Origin: Cytobacillus firmus
Lineage (GTDB): Bacteria > Bacillota > Bacilli > Bacillales > Cytobacillaceae
Direction of reading: 5' to 3'
Assembly (NCBI RefSeq): GCF_023715565.1
Contig: NZ_JAMBOJ010000053.1
Location: 1-33,775 of the forward strand
Length of the DNA: 33,775 bases
The notes beneath the pieces are model-generated. The model had not been told where the DNA came from and did no database searches. It saw nothing but the letters and a program-made list of their open reading frames with translations. Below are positions 8,302 through 17,830 of this stretch, piece by piece (position 1 is the stretch's first letter; each line of letters starts with the position of its first letter). The translations under genes were made by a program, and so were the position numbers.

Positions 8302-9402
8302 CTACAATGCTGCAGCCTGCTTTGCAAGATACTGGCCCATTGCGGCAAGCACACCATCATTCTGTTCCTTAGAACCTACCGTGACACGGACATAGCCCTG
8401 GAAGCCAAGTGCCTTGCCGGACCGTACGATATACCCTTTTTCAAGTAAAAATTGAAACACCTCATCTGAATCGGCATTAAAATTGATTAATATGAAATTT
8501 CCCTGTGAAGGGTAATAACCCAGTCCATGATCTTCACAGAAAGCATAGAATTGTTCGAGCCCTTCGCGATTTTTCCGTCTGCACTCTTCAATGAAATTCT
8601 GATCCCCTATGGCTGCAGCAGCGGCAGCCTGAGCAAACTTATTTACATTAAATGGCTCTCTTACCGGTTCGAGGGCTTTGATTGTTTGAGGATTTGCAAT
8701 TCCATAGCCTACCCGAAGGCTTGCTAAGCCATAAATTTTTGAGAATGTACGCAGGACAATCAAATTTTCGTAATTCCGGATTAAATCCAATGTATTGCAG
8801 TAATCCTCTGCTGTAACATATTCATAATAAGCTTCATCAAGGACAACCAAAACATCTTGAGGCACCTTTTTCAGAAATGAAAGCAATGCAGACTCATTAA
8901 TATAGTTCCCTGTCGGATTGTTTGGACTGCACACCCAGACTACAGCAGTTTTTTCATCGATGGCAGCCAGCATTCCATCAAGATCATGCTCTCCTTCAAC
9001 CAGTGGAATTTCCCTGATTTCCGCACCTTCTACCACAGCATTATGCCTATATTGCGGAAATGTTGGCGCCGCCATAACAGTATTGGTTTCCGGACTTAAT
9101 AAAGCTCTGGAAATCATTTGAATAATTTCATCCGAGCCATTGCCAAAAATCAGCTGATCTTTCTGTATACTTAAGTGCCCAGCCAAAACCGACCGCAGCT
9201 CAGAAGCATAACCATCGGGATACAGGGCAAAAAATGACGGCGACTGATTCATCGTAAAAAGAACTTTTTCAGAGCATCCAAAAGGATTCTCATTTGAAGC
9301 AAGCTTAACTATTTGATTCAGTCTATATTCCTTTTTTACTTGATCAATTGATTTCCCCGGCTGGTAAGGAGTTAAATTCAACAGCTGTTCCTTCCATTTC
9401 AT
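8302..9402 (-). CDS. hisC: Histidinol-phosphate / aromatic aminotransferase
   Basis: PLP-dependent class I/II aminotransferase of 366 residues. The Schiff-base lysine is Lys222 in TFSKIYGLASLR. Asn162/Pro163 lie in SPNNPTGN, and LDEAYYEY carries the usual Asp and Tyr. In Bacillus the HisC of this cluster works in both histidine synthesis (imidazole-acetol phosphate) and the last transamination to Tyr and Phe. It has GAGGTGG before the ATG. It is preceded directly by aroH with an 87-base gap, whereas in B. subtilis the trp genes lie between the two. Confidence 0.95.
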   Translation of the reverse strand: MKWKEQLLNLTPYQPGKSIDQVKKEYRLNQIVKLASNENPFGCSEKVLFTMNQSPSFFALYPDGYASELRSVLAGHLSIQKDQLIFGNGSDEIIQMISRALLSPETNTVMAAPTFPQYRHNAVVEGAEIREIPLVEGEHDLDGMLAAIDEKTAVVWVCSPNNPTGNYINESALLSFLKKVPQDVLVVLDEAYYEYVTAEDYCNTLDLIRNYENLIVLRTFSKIYGLASLRVGYGIANPQTIKALEPVREPFNVNKFAQAAAAAAIGDQNFIEECRRKNREGLEQFYAFCEDHGLGYYPSQGNFILINFNADSDEVFQFLLEKGYIVRSGKALGFQGYVRVTVGSKEQNDGVLAAMGQYLAKQAAAL

Positions 9403-9480
9403 TCAAATCCACCTCATTTTTTATCGCTTTCACTAATTATCGTGTTAAAGTATTTTTCGTCTGCTCCTATATTATCACAA

Positions 9481-9501
9481 AACTCTCCATTAAGGAGAGT
9501 T
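9481..9501 (-). terminator. Weak terminator-like hairpin at the aroH stop
   Basis: AACTCTCC and GGAGAGTT (9481-9488 and 9494-9501) form a perfect 8-bp stem with the aroH stop codon in the loop, followed only by TTTTGTG on the minus strand. It may reduce readthrough into hisC. Confidence 0.5.
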
Positions 9502-9864
9502 CGTGGTGTTTAGATCTGGCCGAAGCTTGATGGCTCCACGCAAATAAATATGGCGGATATTCTGCTGAGGAGTATCTGTATTCACATGCATCATAACCCG
9601 GATACAATTAGGGAGTGATCCTTCAATAGGAATTTCTTTCATGCACATGACAGGAACGTATGTCCAGCCTTCTATTGAACGCATTGCCTTTGCGGGAAAG
9701 GCTGCTGTTAATTCTTCCGTAACGGATATAAAGACAGAAGCTACATCCTCAGATACAATATTATTTTCCTGAATCATTTGCCTGATCAGCAGCTCAGTCG
9801 CTTCTAATATCTCGGCTTCACAATTCTCATCTACGGTGACGGCTCCCCTCACCCCTCGAATCAC
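9490..9864 (-). CDS. aroH: Chorismate mutase AroH (monofunctional, trimeric type)
   Basis: Converts chorismate to prephenate, the branch point toward Phe and Tyr. The 124-residue protein matches the AroH family of B. subtilis (127 residues), with the active-site arginine in MIRGVRGAV, an FPAKAMRSIEGW segment, CIRVMM (second arginine) and RHIYL (tyrosine). The start is a GTG at 9862-9864, with GGAGG 8 bases upstream. It sits 35 bases after aroB. In B. subtilis the next genes are trpEDCFBA; here hisC follows. Confidence 0.95.
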   Translation of the reverse strand: MIRGVRGAVTVDENCEAEILEATELLIRQMIQENNIVSEDVASVFISVTEELTAAFPAKAMRSIEGWTYVPVMCMKEIPIEGSLPNCIRVMMHVNTDTPQQNIRHIYLRGAIKLRPDLNTTNSP

Positions 9865-9899
9865 TTACAGCACCTCCCATAACTGTTTTGTCAGCCTTT

Positions 9900-10976
9900 T
9901 TATTTTGTAAAAATAGCAAGCTCCCGCAAAATCAGGTCATCAGAAACCTGATATATGACAGGCTTACCCACTTCCTCTAAAAGAACAAAGCGGACATTCT
10001 GTCCTTCTGATTTTTTATCCTGCTTCATCCGCTCAAGCAGTTTTGAATGTGATAAATCTCCAGGGAGATCTGTTTTGTAGCCAAGCTGATCAAGCCAGCG
10101 TTTGAATTCGTTAACATCAAAGCAAAGATCCAGCAGTGTTATACTTAATTGAAGTGCAAATAGCATCCCTACTGCAACAGATTCGCCATGTGTCCATTCT
10201 CCATAGCCTTTCTCCGCTTCAATTGCATGGCCCAGAGTATGGCCGAAATTCAGAAATGCCCGAACGCCAGCTTCCTTTTCATCCTCTGCAACAATCCTGC
10301 CCTTGATCTCTATTCCCTTTGTAAGCATCCTGCTTAATTCATCAGAGGGAAGGCTTTCAAGGGTAAGGATGTTGTTTTTAAGGTTCAAATAAAAGTTCAT
10401 ATCATCTATCAGGCTATGCTTTATGACTTCTGCAAACCCTGAGCGCAGCTCTTTCTGAGGCAGGGAGTCAAGAAACGCCAGATCATAAAACACTGCCTGG
10501 GGCTGGTAAAAAGACCCTGCCATATTTTTTCCTGAAGGATGGTTGATGGCTACTTTTCCTCCCACAGCGCTATCATGTGCCAGGATGGTAGTTGGAATCT
10601 GAATGAAGGGTATTCCTCTCATAAATGTGGCTGCGACAAAACCTGCCAAATCTCCGACAGCTCCCCCGCCAAACGCCAGGATAAGAGATTTTCGATCAAG
10701 TTTATGTTCCAGAGCAAAGGACAAGCACTGATAGTAAACTTCAAAGGTTTTGGCTTTCTCACCGCTTGGCACAGTACAGACTTTGGCCTCAATCCCCGTA
10801 AGTGACGCTTCCAGCTCTGGCAGATGCAGGTCCCGAACCGTTTCATCCGTGATGATCATTACATTTGTCAAGGCCGGAAAAGCATCTTTAATATATGATC
10901 CCAATCCCTCAATTGCTCCGGTCCCTATATAAACCGGATAGGCCTTGTCAGGTGTTTTGATTAAAATCCTTTTCAT
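9900..10976 (-). CDS. aroB: 3-dehydroquinate synthase
   Basis: Second step of the shikimate pathway: DAHP to 3-dehydroquinate, using NAD and a metal ion. The 358-residue protein has the NAD-binding GGGAVGDLAGFVAATFMRG (about residues 104-122), the Glu/His metal site including AEVIKH and NFGHTLGHAIE, and WTHGESVAVGM. Its ATG overlaps the aroC stop by one base (TAATG), so the two are translationally coupled. Confidence 0.97.
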   Translation of the reverse strand: MKRILIKTPDKAYPVYIGTGAIEGLGSYIKDAFPALTNVMIITDETVRDLHLPELEASLTGIEAKVCTVPSGEKAKTFEVYYQCLSFALEHKLDRKSLILAFGGGAVGDLAGFVAATFMRGIPFIQIPTTILAHDSAVGGKVAINHPSGKNMAGSFYQPQAVFYDLAFLDSLPQKELRSGFAEVIKHSLIDDMNFYLNLKNNILTLESLPSDELSRMLTKGIEIKGRIVAEDEKEAGVRAFLNFGHTLGHAIEAEKGYGEWTHGESVAVGMLFALQLSITLLDLCFDVNEFKRWLDQLGYKTDLPGDLSHSKLLERMKQDKKSEGQNVRFVLLEEVGKPVIYQVSDDLILRELAIFTK

Positions 10977-12148
10977 TAAAACTCCCTCGCAAATTGTCTT
11001 TGCTGTTCAACGGACGCTTTTAATGTCTCAAACCGGTCAGAATAAAACTGGTCTACAATGGCTGAAGCCAGTTCCCAGGCAATCACATTTTCTGCAACGA
11101 CTGCAGCTGCCGGCACCGCACAGCTGTCAGAACGCTCTATGCTTGCAGAGAACGGTTCCTTTGTTTCGATATCTACACTTTGCAGCGGTTTATAGAGAGT
11201 GGGTATTGGCTTCATTACTCCTCTGATGACGATTGGCATTCCCGTTGACATGCCCCCTTCTAAGCCGCCAAGACGGTTTGTTTTCCGATAATAGCCTTTA
11301 TCCGGGTCCCATGCGATTTCATCATGAACTTCACTTCCAGGCTTCCTTGCTGCCTCGAAACCTATGCCAAACTCGACACCTTTAAAAGCATTGATGCTCA
11401 CCATCGCACCTGCAAGCTTCGAATCAAGCTTTCGGTCATAGTGTACATAACTTCCAACTCCCGGTGGCATTCCTTCAACAATAACCTCCACTACACCGCC
11501 GATGGAATCGCCATTTTCCTTAGCGGAATCGATCGCAGCCATCATTTTTTGGGAGGCAGTTTTATCCAGACAGCGAACGGGCGATTCTTCTGTAATTTCC
11601 TTTAACTCCTTAAGTGAAGAATAATCTCTTCGGCCTGAAATAACCCCGCCAATTTCAATAACATGTGCTGCAACCTCAATCCCCAGCTGAGAAAGCAGTT
11701 TTTTTGCAGCTGCACCGGCAGCCACTCTCACTGTGGTTTCTCTGGCTGAAGATCGCTCTAAAACATTTCTCATATCCCTGTGCCCATATTTTAGGGCACC
11801 ATTTAAATCAGCATGGCCTGGGCGAGGACGGGAGATTTTTCTTTTCATTTCTGCCTCATCTTCAGGATTGAGAGGATCCTGGCCCATAATTTTTGTCCAG
11901 TGCTTCCAATCATTATTCTCAACAACAAGTGCTACCGGGGATCCCAGTGTGTATCCATGTCTGATCCCGGCTGTTATTTGAACAGTATCTTTTTCAATTT
12001 GCATCCTTCTGCCTCTGCCATATCCTTTCTGGCGTCTGGCAAGCTCTTCGTTTATATCTGAATCTACGAGCGGCATTCCTGCTGGCAGCCCTTCTATTAT
12101 AGTAGTCAGCTGCGGTCCGTGAGATTCACCAGATGTAAGATATCTCAA
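10976..12148 (-). CDS. aroC: Chorismate synthase
   Basis: Last common step of aromatic synthesis: EPSP to chorismate, needing reduced FMN. Visible motifs are [10 protein letters not shown] at the N-terminus, [39 protein letters not shown] and [10 protein letters not shown] place the start at the TTG 12146-12148, because AAGGGGG lies 8 bases upstream and the product (390 residues, [10 protein letters not shown]) matches the family. A TTG 18 bases further upstream overlaps the ribosome-binding site and would give an odd six-residue extension. Called aroF in B. subtilis. First gene of the aro cluster. Confidence 0.96.
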   Translation of the reverse strand: MRYLTSGESHGPQLTTIIEGLPAGMPLVDSDINEELARRQKGYGRGRRMQIEKDTVQITAGIRHGYTLGSPVALVVENNDWKHWTKIMGQDPLNPEDEAEMKRKISRPRPGHADLNGALKYGHRDMRNVLERSSARETTVRVAAGAAAKKLLSQLGIEVAAHVIEIGGVISGRRDYSSLKELKEITEESPVRCLDKTASQKMMAAIDSAKENGDSIGGVVEVIVEGMPPGVGSYVHYDRKLDSKLAGAMVSINAFKGVEFGIGFEAARKPGSEVHDEIAWDPDKGYYRKTNRLGGLEGGMSTGMPIVIRGVMKPIPTLYKPLQSVDIETKEPFSASIERSDSCAVPAAAVVAENVIAWELASAIVDQFYSDRFETLKASVEQQRQFAREF

Positions 12149-12267
12149 AACTCTTTCCCCCTTCAACTCATTAAAGGATTATGTACCAATATAACATAAT
12201 GATAAATATAAGAATAGATAAAATTGAAAATTCCTATAATATTTTATTTCTTCTTATGAATGGAGCC

Positions 12268-12296
12268 ATTTTAACACGAATATTATTTACTACCAA
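12268..12296 (-). promoter_or_regulatory. Candidate sigma-A promoter of the aro cluster
   Basis: TTGGTA (12291-12296) and TAAAAT (12268-12273) are 17 bases apart on the minus strand, between the cheR terminator and aroC. The leader would be about 110 bases and very AT-rich. Confidence 0.4.
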
Positions 12297-12316
12297 ACTA
12301 AAAAACAAAAGAAAAA

Positions 12317-12340
12317 GAGGACGACCAAATAATCATCCTC
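12317..12340 (-). terminator. Intrinsic terminator after cheR
   Basis: GAGGATGA pairs with TCGTCCTC (one G-U; arms 12333-12340 and 12317-12324) and is followed on the minus strand by TTTTTCTTTTG. It separates cheR from the aro cluster. Confidence 0.8.
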
Positions 12341-12349
12341 CATGTGTTA

Positions 12350-13162
<813 letters not shown>

Positions 13163-13210
13163 TTATGGTTATACCCATCCAGCTGAAATAATGAATTCGG
13201 TTACAAAAAA

Positions 13211-13233
13211 AGCACTTGTCATGGACAAGTACT
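13211..13233 (-). terminator. Intrinsic terminator after ndk
   Basis: A 10-base stem with one G-U (13211-13220 with 13224-13233) and a 3-base loop is followed by TTTTTTT on the minus strand, 11 bases past the ndk stop. Confidence 0.85.
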
Positions 13234-13243
13234 CTTTAAAATA

Positions 13244-13690
13244 TTAGTTAATCCAGTCATTCATTAATTTTTTGTATTCCACTTTTTCTTCTTCTTTGAA
13301 GAAAAGGCCAATTTCACGTTCTGCACTTACAGGTGAATCGGATCCATGAATTACATTTTTTCCAACTGTAATGCCGAAATCTCCGCGGATTGTTCCTGGA
13401 GCAGCATCTTTAGGATTTGTTGAACCCATCATCTGACGAGCTGTTGCGATAACATTTTCACCTTCCCACACCATTGCGAAAACTGGTCCGGATGTAATAA
13501 AGTCAACTAGCTCTCCAAAGAATGGACGCTCTTTATGCTCTCCATAATGCTCTTCCGCAAGTTCCTGGCTAATACTCATTAGCTTGCCGCCTACTAGCTG
13601 AAAGCCTTTCTTTTCGAAACGGGAAACGATTTCCCCGATTAAATTGCGCTGTACACCGTCTGGTTTAACCATTAAAAAAGTTCTTTCCAT
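13244..13690 (-). CDS. ndk: Nucleoside diphosphate kinase
   Basis: Transfers the gamma phosphate between nucleoside triphosphates and diphosphates through a phosphohistidine. The catalytic residue is His115 in NVIHGSDS. Other hallmarks are the N-terminal [12 protein letters not shown] and DFGITVGKN. Length 148 is normal. It has its own likely promoter (13741-13769) with a cre-like sequence just upstream, and its own terminator, so it is probably a single-gene unit. Confidence 0.97.
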   Translation of the reverse strand: MERTFLMVKPDGVQRNLIGEIVSRFEKKGFQLVGGKLMSISQELAEEHYGEHKERPFFGELVDFITSGPVFAMVWEGENVIATARQMMGSTNPKDAAPGTIRGDFGITVGKNVIHGSDSPVSAEREIGLFFKEEEKVEYKKLMNDWIN

Positions 13691-13740
13691 TGAATTCCAC
13701 TCCTAAAACTTATGTATAGTTATAATGTTAATCCACGAAA

Positions 13741-13769
13741 ATATTAACATTGTTTTGAAAATTTAGCAA
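13741..13769 (-). promoter_or_regulatory. Candidate sigma-A promoter of ndk
   Basis: TTGCTA (13764-13769) and TAATAT (13741-13746) are 17 bases apart on the minus strand, about 50 bases upstream of the ndk ATG. Confidence 0.5.
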
Positions 13770-13777
13770 CATAAATT

Positions 13778-13791
13778 TGAAAGCGCTTTTT
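13778..13791. promoter_or_regulatory. Possible catabolite-responsive element (cre)
   Basis: TGAAAGCGCTTTTT matches a symmetrical cre (TGAAAGCGCTTTCA) at 12 of 14 positions. It starts 9 bases upstream of the predicted ndk -35. It could be a chance palindrome in AT-rich DNA. Confidence 0.35.
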
Positions 13792-13814
13792 TATTTTAAC
13801 TTCCCAAACAGAGA

Positions 13815-13846
13815 AATTGCCTGCACCCGGTAGAGTGCTGGCAATT
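13815..13846. other. Hairpin just after hepT
   Basis: AATTGCC-T-GCAC pairs with GTGC-T-GGCAATT around one mismatch. There is no T-run on either side, so it may protect the hepT 3' end rather than terminate. Confidence 0.4.
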
Positions 13847-13857
13847 GGTACACTAAA

Positions 13858-14820
13858 TTAAAATTTTCTTTTGCCTATAAATTTTGCAATATCCCGTAAA
13901 GCTTTCTTGGATTTGGAATGAGGCAGTTCTTCAAGTACCGCTAAAGCTTTCTGCAGATATTTATCACTAATTTGCAGAGATTTTTCAATTGCACCGGAAT
14001 ATTTGACCATAGCAATTATGTTTTCTATATCACTTCGTTCAGTACCTTCGTGGACTCTTCTGATTTGTTCGGAGATTCTATGATCCTCCATTGCAAATAA
14101 AGCAGGAAGCGTAATGTTTCCCTGAAGGAGATCTCCTCCTGCCGGCTTGCCAAGTTCTTTTTCTGTACCGACAAAATCCAGAACATCGTCAATGATCTGA
14201 TAGGACATTCCCACATAATAGCCGAATTTAAAAAGTTTTCTATGTATATCTTCCTCTACATTAGCCGCAATTCCGCCAAGCTGGCAGCTCACAGCAATCA
14301 GCATGGCTGTTTTCCTTTTAATTCTCCGGAAATATGTCCTGATATTCTGGTCATAGTTATACTTATCTTTAATTTGCTCTATTTCGCCTATACACAGTTC
14401 CACAAGTGTATGAGAGAGAATTTTATGGGCATGCGGATTTTCCACATTTGTTATTAATTCCAGCGCACGCGCAAAAATATAATCACCGGTATACATGGCA
14501 ATCTTATTATCCCATTTTGCTTTGATAGTAGGCTGTCCCCTGCGCAGTTCTGCATCATCAATAACATCATCATGGACAAGCGACGCCATATGGATAAGCT
14601 CCAGTGATACAGCTACGTTTTTAATTTTATCAATATCGTATTCTCCGAACTTCGCAGCCAGCAAAACGAAAACTGGGCGGATTCTTTTCCCCCCGGCCTG
14701 CAGCAGATGCAGGGAAGCCTGATGCAATAGGGGAGACTCAGCTTTAATCGTCTCCTCCAGCTCGTTTTCTATAACATTTAAATCTGAATTTAAAAATGAA
14801 TACATCATTTTCAATTTCAT
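13858..14820 (-). CDS. hepT: Heptaprenyl diphosphate synthase component II
   Basis: Catalytic subunit that elongates farnesyl diphosphate with isopentenyl units to heptaprenyl diphosphate, the menaquinone-7 side chain. The first aspartate-rich motif HDDVIDDAELRRG and the second DDVLDFVG are both present, as is GGKRIRP. I choose the ATG at 14818-14820 (320 residues, MKLKMMYSFL) because GGGTGAG lies 7 bases upstream. A GTG four codons earlier overlaps that site. It is the third gene of hepS-menG-hepT and needs HepS for activity. Confidence 0.96.
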   Translation of the reverse strand: MKLKMMYSFLNSDLNVIENELEETIKAESPLLHQASLHLLQAGGKRIRPVFVLLAAKFGEYDIDKIKNVAVSLELIHMASLVHDDVIDDAELRRGQPTIKAKWDNKIAMYTGDYIFARALELITNVENPHAHKILSHTLVELCIGEIEQIKDKYNYDQNIRTYFRRIKRKTAMLIAVSCQLGGIAANVEEDIHRKLFKFGYYVGMSYQIIDDVLDFVGTEKELGKPAGGDLLQGNITLPALFAMEDHRISEQIRRVHEGTERSDIENIIAMVKYSGAIEKSLQISDKYLQKALAVLEELPHSKSKKALRDIAKFIGKRKF

Positions 14821-14901
14821 TTGCTTACTCACCCAGCTTATCGATCCCGTCTGATCTATTCTCTTTTTCCATGAGAAACATACAGAACAAGTTATTATTT
14901 T

Positions 14902-15603
14902 TTATTTCGTTCCAATGTGTACGGCAGCCACTCCGCCGCTATAAGGCTTAAATGTAACGTTTTTAAAGCCTGCTTCCTCGAACATTTCTGCAAGTTCTTT
15001 CATCCCGGGAAAGTCTCTCGCAGATTCCTGCAGCCAGGAATACTCATTAAAGCTTTTGGCAAAAAGCTTTCCAAACATAGGCATAACAAAGCGGAAGTAG
15101 AAATAATATGCCTGCTTGTAGCCGAACAGTGTTGGCTGAGAAGTCTCCAGACATACTGCCAGACCCCCTGGCTTTACGACACGGTTCATTTCTTTTAACA
15201 CCTGCAGATAATCCGGCACGTTGCGCAGACCAAAACCGATTGTCACATAATCGAATGAATTGTCAGCGAAAGGAAGCTCCATTGCATTACCATGCACAAG
15301 CTCCACTTGCTTCAGTTTCCGCTCTTTGATTTTTTCCTCACCAATCTTCAGCATATTTTTGCTGAAATCCAAGCCTGTCACTTTACCGTTTTCACCTACG
15401 GCTTCAGCGAGCGCAATGGACCAATCGGCTGTTCCGCAGCAGACATCAAGCGCTTTTGCACCTTTTTGAACATTCATCTTTTTCATTGTATCTTTACGCC
15501 ATCTTAAATGCTGCTGAAAGCTGATAACAGAATTCATTTTATCGTAGTTGCCATAAATCTTTTCAAATACGCTATGAACACGTTCTTCTTTTGATTGCTG
15601 CAT
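14902..15603 (-). CDS. menG: Demethylmenaquinone methyltransferase
   Basis: SAM-dependent methylation of demethylmenaquinone, the last step of menaquinone synthesis. The 233-residue UbiE/MenG protein shows [18 protein letters not shown] (SAM motif I), [12 protein letters not shown] and [14 protein letters not shown]. It sits between hepS (3-base gap) and hepT (69 to 81 bases), so the side-chain synthase and the ring methylase are made together. Also called menH or ubiE. Confidence 0.96.
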   Translation of the reverse strand: MQQSKEERVHSVFEKIYGNYDKMNSVISFQQHLRWRKDTMKKMNVQKGAKALDVCCGTADWSIALAEAVGENGKVTGLDFSKNMLKIGEEKIKERKLKQVELVHGNAMELPFADNSFDYVTIGFGLRNVPDYLQVLKEMNRVVKPGGLAVCLETSQPTLFGYKQAYYFYFRFVMPMFGKLFAKSFNEYSWLQESARDFPGMKELAEMFEEAGFKNVTFKPYSGGVAAVHIGTK

Positions 15604-15606
15604 ATT

Positions 15607-16416
15607 TTATCCTTCTTCCACAAAAGTTTTAGCCACAGACTGATTATTATTGAAAATGCAGTGAATACGCTGCTCCAGTAATTCATTTGCCATAGGAAAA
15701 TTCAGCAGTGATTGATCGACAATATTCCTTGAAAAGTCAATATACCTGTCGCAAATGAGAATCAGATATTTCCTCTGCTCAGCAGACATCTCTTTCACTT
15801 TTGGGAAAGTCAGCTTTTTAAGCGCTTCAAAAACAACTGAGGTGCCTTCCTTCATGAACTGCTGCTTCTCCATAATCAGGCGCTTAATGAATAAAAGATT
15901 GGATATCACTTCTTTCCATGCTGTTTTGCTGAATGCGTCAGCCAGCTTTTCAAAAAGTGACGCCTCTACTTTCCTGACTGAACTCATCAGAGTGTCGACC
16001 GCTTCAGGAGATTTCTGATATAGCGAAATTTTATGCTCATTTACATCTTTAATCCCATCTGCGAAGACCCTGATCATTTTGATATCATCAAGAGCTGCGA
16101 GAATCTTGTAATATAATCCGCTGTAATAAACACCAGCAAGGACAGTAAGCTGTCTATGTTTAAGACCTTTGTCTTCAGATTCATCGTTCTTAACAAGTTC
16201 GTGGGTATCAAGGGCGATTTGGATAAGCATTGCAGTTACTGCATATTTTTCTGCTTTTGATTCAGGTATCTCCACATCATCAAGTAAAGAGATAAAAAGC
16301 AGAAGCTTGTCTTCATCAATAACAGGTGAATCAATATACCTGAGCAGATAAGGGTGGTTAACTTTTTTTTCAATCTGTTCTTTCACATCTGCTAATTTAA
16401 TCTTCACATCATGCAT
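15607..16416 (-). CDS. hepS: Heptaprenyl diphosphate synthase component I
   Basis: Small, non-catalytic partner of HepT, thought to set prenyl chain length and membrane association. The 269-residue, mostly helical protein lacks DDxxD motifs, as expected for this subunit. Identification rests on length, general HepS-like sequence and the conserved mtrB-hepS-menG-hepT order. AAGGGTGATGGC precedes the ATG. Its 280-base upstream gap holds a predicted promoter followed by a terminator-like hairpin. Confidence 0.92.
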   Translation of the reverse strand: MHDVKIKLADVKEQIEKKVNHPYLLRYIDSPVIDEDKLLLFISLLDDVEIPESKAEKYAVTAMLIQIALDTHELVKNDESEDKGLKHRQLTVLAGVYYSGLYYKILAALDDIKMIRVFADGIKDVNEHKISLYQKSPEAVDTLMSSVRKVEASLFEKLADAFSKTAWKEVISNLLFIKRLIMEKQQFMKEGTSVVFEALKKLTFPKVKEMSAEQRKYLILICDRYIDFSRNIVDQSLLNFPMANELLEQRIHCIFNNNQSVAKTFVEEG

Positions 16417-16560
16417 GCCATCACCCTTGTTTCCCCTTAATTTTCTTTTCCCAGCCGCTATTTCTCCATGTGATTACCGCGACAAAGAGAACGGATACAA
16501 AACGCCTTACATATTATTATCTATTTTTAACCAATTCATTGTTTCCTATTAAATATAAAA

Positions 16561-16583
16561 CGGGCAAAAAAACCTTTTACCCG
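16561..16583 (-). terminator. Terminator-like hairpin in the hepS leader
   Basis: CGGGTAAAA pairs with TTTTGCCCG (one G-U) on the minus strand, followed by TTTTATATTT. It could end mtrB transcripts. It also lies about 30-50 bases downstream of a predicted promoter (16621-16650), so it may act as an attenuator for hepS. Confidence 0.65.
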
Positions 16584-16620
16584 GTATCTTGTATTCAAGA
16601 GAAATATTCAAGCAGAGACA

Positions 16621-16650
16621 ATTATATCATAAATGACAGGAACATGTCAG
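16621..16650 (-). promoter_or_regulatory. Candidate sigma-A promoter upstream of hepS
   Basis: CTGACA (16645-16650) and a perfect TATAAT (16621-16626) are 18 bases apart on the minus strand, in the gap between mtrB and hepS. Confidence 0.55.
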
Positions 16651-16696
16651 GACATTATCTTATGAAAATATTCTGTCCTTCTATTCCAGGTGAAAG

Positions 16697-16933
16697 CTAT
16701 TTCTTAGCCTCACTTTCGAGTTCTCCATAGCTTGTCATGATCCTGGCATTCCCCCTGATTTTAATCGCAGAAGTATGCTCTGTAAATTGCGCAATCATGA
16801 CTTCTCCCTGGTCAAGTTTTTCTGAATGGTGGAATCTTGTATCGGATCCTCTTGTTAACCCTATTACATTAACACCATCTTCTTTTGCTTTAATCACAAT
16901 ATAATCGTTTCCTGATGGATTTTTCTTTTCCAT
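16697..16933 (-). CDS. mtrB: Tryptophan RNA-binding attenuation protein TRAP
   Basis: A 78-residue subunit of the 11-mer ring that, when loaded with tryptophan, binds GAG/UAG repeats in trp leader RNAs and stops expression. The core [25 protein letters not shown] and [14 protein letters not shown] matches B. subtilis TRAP closely. The RNA-binding residues equivalent to Lys37, Lys56 and Arg58 are Lys39, Lys58 and Arg60 here. AAAGGAT precedes the ATG. It follows folE (mtrA) as in B. subtilis, but with a terminator in between. No trp gene or GAG-repeat leader is seen in this window. Confidence 0.97.
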   Translation of the reverse strand: MEKKNPSGNDYIVIKAKEDGVNVIGLTRGSDTRFHHSEKLDQGEVMIAQFTEHTSAIKIRGNARIMTSYGELESEAKK

Positions 16934-16983
16934 TCATACCATCCTTTGCTATATGCTGGTGATTGATAATTAGTTACAAAAAA

Positions 16984-17009
16984 AGGCTAAAAGTTTTATC
17001 TTTCAGCCT
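16984..17009 (-). terminator. Intrinsic terminator between folE and mtrB
   Basis: AGGCTGAAAG pairs with CTTTTAGCCT (one G-U) and is followed by TTTTTTT on the minus strand. It implies that mtrB is transcribed mainly by readthrough or from a promoter that I cannot place in the 50 bases left. Confidence 0.8.
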
Positions 17010-17053
17010 TTGATCTGTTTATTGCCTAAACTCATTCATAAACAGAGTCCATA

Positions 17054-17620
17054 TTATTGTTTTATCAGTGAAAGTACTTCTGCACGTGCTCTTGCATCCT
17101 CTGCAAATACGCCTCTTACTGCTGATGTCACCGTTTTTGAACCGGGCTTTTTAACTCCGCGCATTGTCATGCACATATGCTCTGCTTCCACAACAACCAT
17201 CACACCATGCGGCTCAAGCTTTTCCAGGATCGAATTTGCTACAGTAGATGTAATGCGTTCCTGAAGCTGAGGACGTTTCGCAACTGCCTCTACAGCTCTG
17301 GCGAGTTTGCTTAATCCTGTTACTCTCCCATTCCGCGGGATGTATGCTACATGGGCAACCCCAAAGAAAGGCACAAGATGATGTTCACACATAGAGTAGA
17401 ACGGAATATCTTTAACCAAAACAAGTTCCTCATGGTCTTCGCCAAATACTGTATCAAAGTATTCTTTAGGGTCCTGGTTAAGTCCCATAAAAACTTCTTC
17501 GTACATTTTTGCGACTCGTTTTGGTGTATCAAGAAGTCCTTCACGATTCGGGTCTTCACCGATTGCTTCCAATATTAAACGCACCGCATCTTCTAACTGG
17601 GCACGATTTACCTCTGCCAT
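17054..17620 (-). CDS. folE: GTP cyclohydrolase I
   Basis: Opens GTP to 7,8-dihydroneopterin triphosphate, the first step of folate synthesis. The 188-residue protein has the zinc and active-site segments [13 protein letters not shown] and [16 protein letters not shown], and [20 protein letters not shown]. Known as mtrA in B. subtilis, where it forms an operon with mtrB. GGAGG lies ahead of the ATG, and a good promoter is at 17664-17692. Confidence 0.97.
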   Translation of the reverse strand: MAEVNRAQLEDAVRLILEAIGEDPNREGLLDTPKRVAKMYEEVFMGLNQDPKEYFDTVFGEDHEELVLVKDIPFYSMCEHHLVPFFGVAHVAYIPRNGRVTGLSKLARAVEAVAKRPQLQERITSTVANSILEKLEPHGVMVVVEAEHMCMTMRGVKKPGSKTVTSAVRGVFAEDARARAEVLSLIKQ

Positions 17621-17663
17621 ATTAATGCCTCCTATGTATTAACACTGTGGTAATAATATGTTC

Positions 17664-17692
17664 ATATTAGCATAACCCCTTCATTCAGGCAA
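17664..17692 (-). promoter_or_regulatory. Candidate sigma-A promoter of folE
   Basis: TTGCCT (17687-17692) and TAATAT (17664-17669) are 17 bases apart, with TATGC directly before the -10 (extended -10), about 40 bases upstream of the folE ATG. Confidence 0.6.
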
Positions 17693-17767
17693 AACTGAAA
17701 CATCTTCAAATAAAATACCGTGAACAGGGTGAATCCTCTTCTTTTTAAAGGCCAGTAACACAAAAAG

Positions 17768-17796
17768 AAAAAACCGCGAATATATCGCGGTTTTTT
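17768..17796. terminator. Symmetric terminator after hup
   Basis: CCGCGA/TCGCGG (17774-17779 and 17785-17790) is flanked by six A and six T, giving a U-run in both directions. It lies about 35 bases past the hup stop. Confidence 0.9.
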
Positions 17797-17830
17797 GCTC
17801 AAGCATAAGCTTTAAGCACTTGTATGTAGA

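Noticed and set aside
12167..12316. Possible riboswitch or T-box in the aro cluster leader
   Set aside because: The leader is AT-rich, has no T-box sequence, specifier-like stems or GAG repeats.
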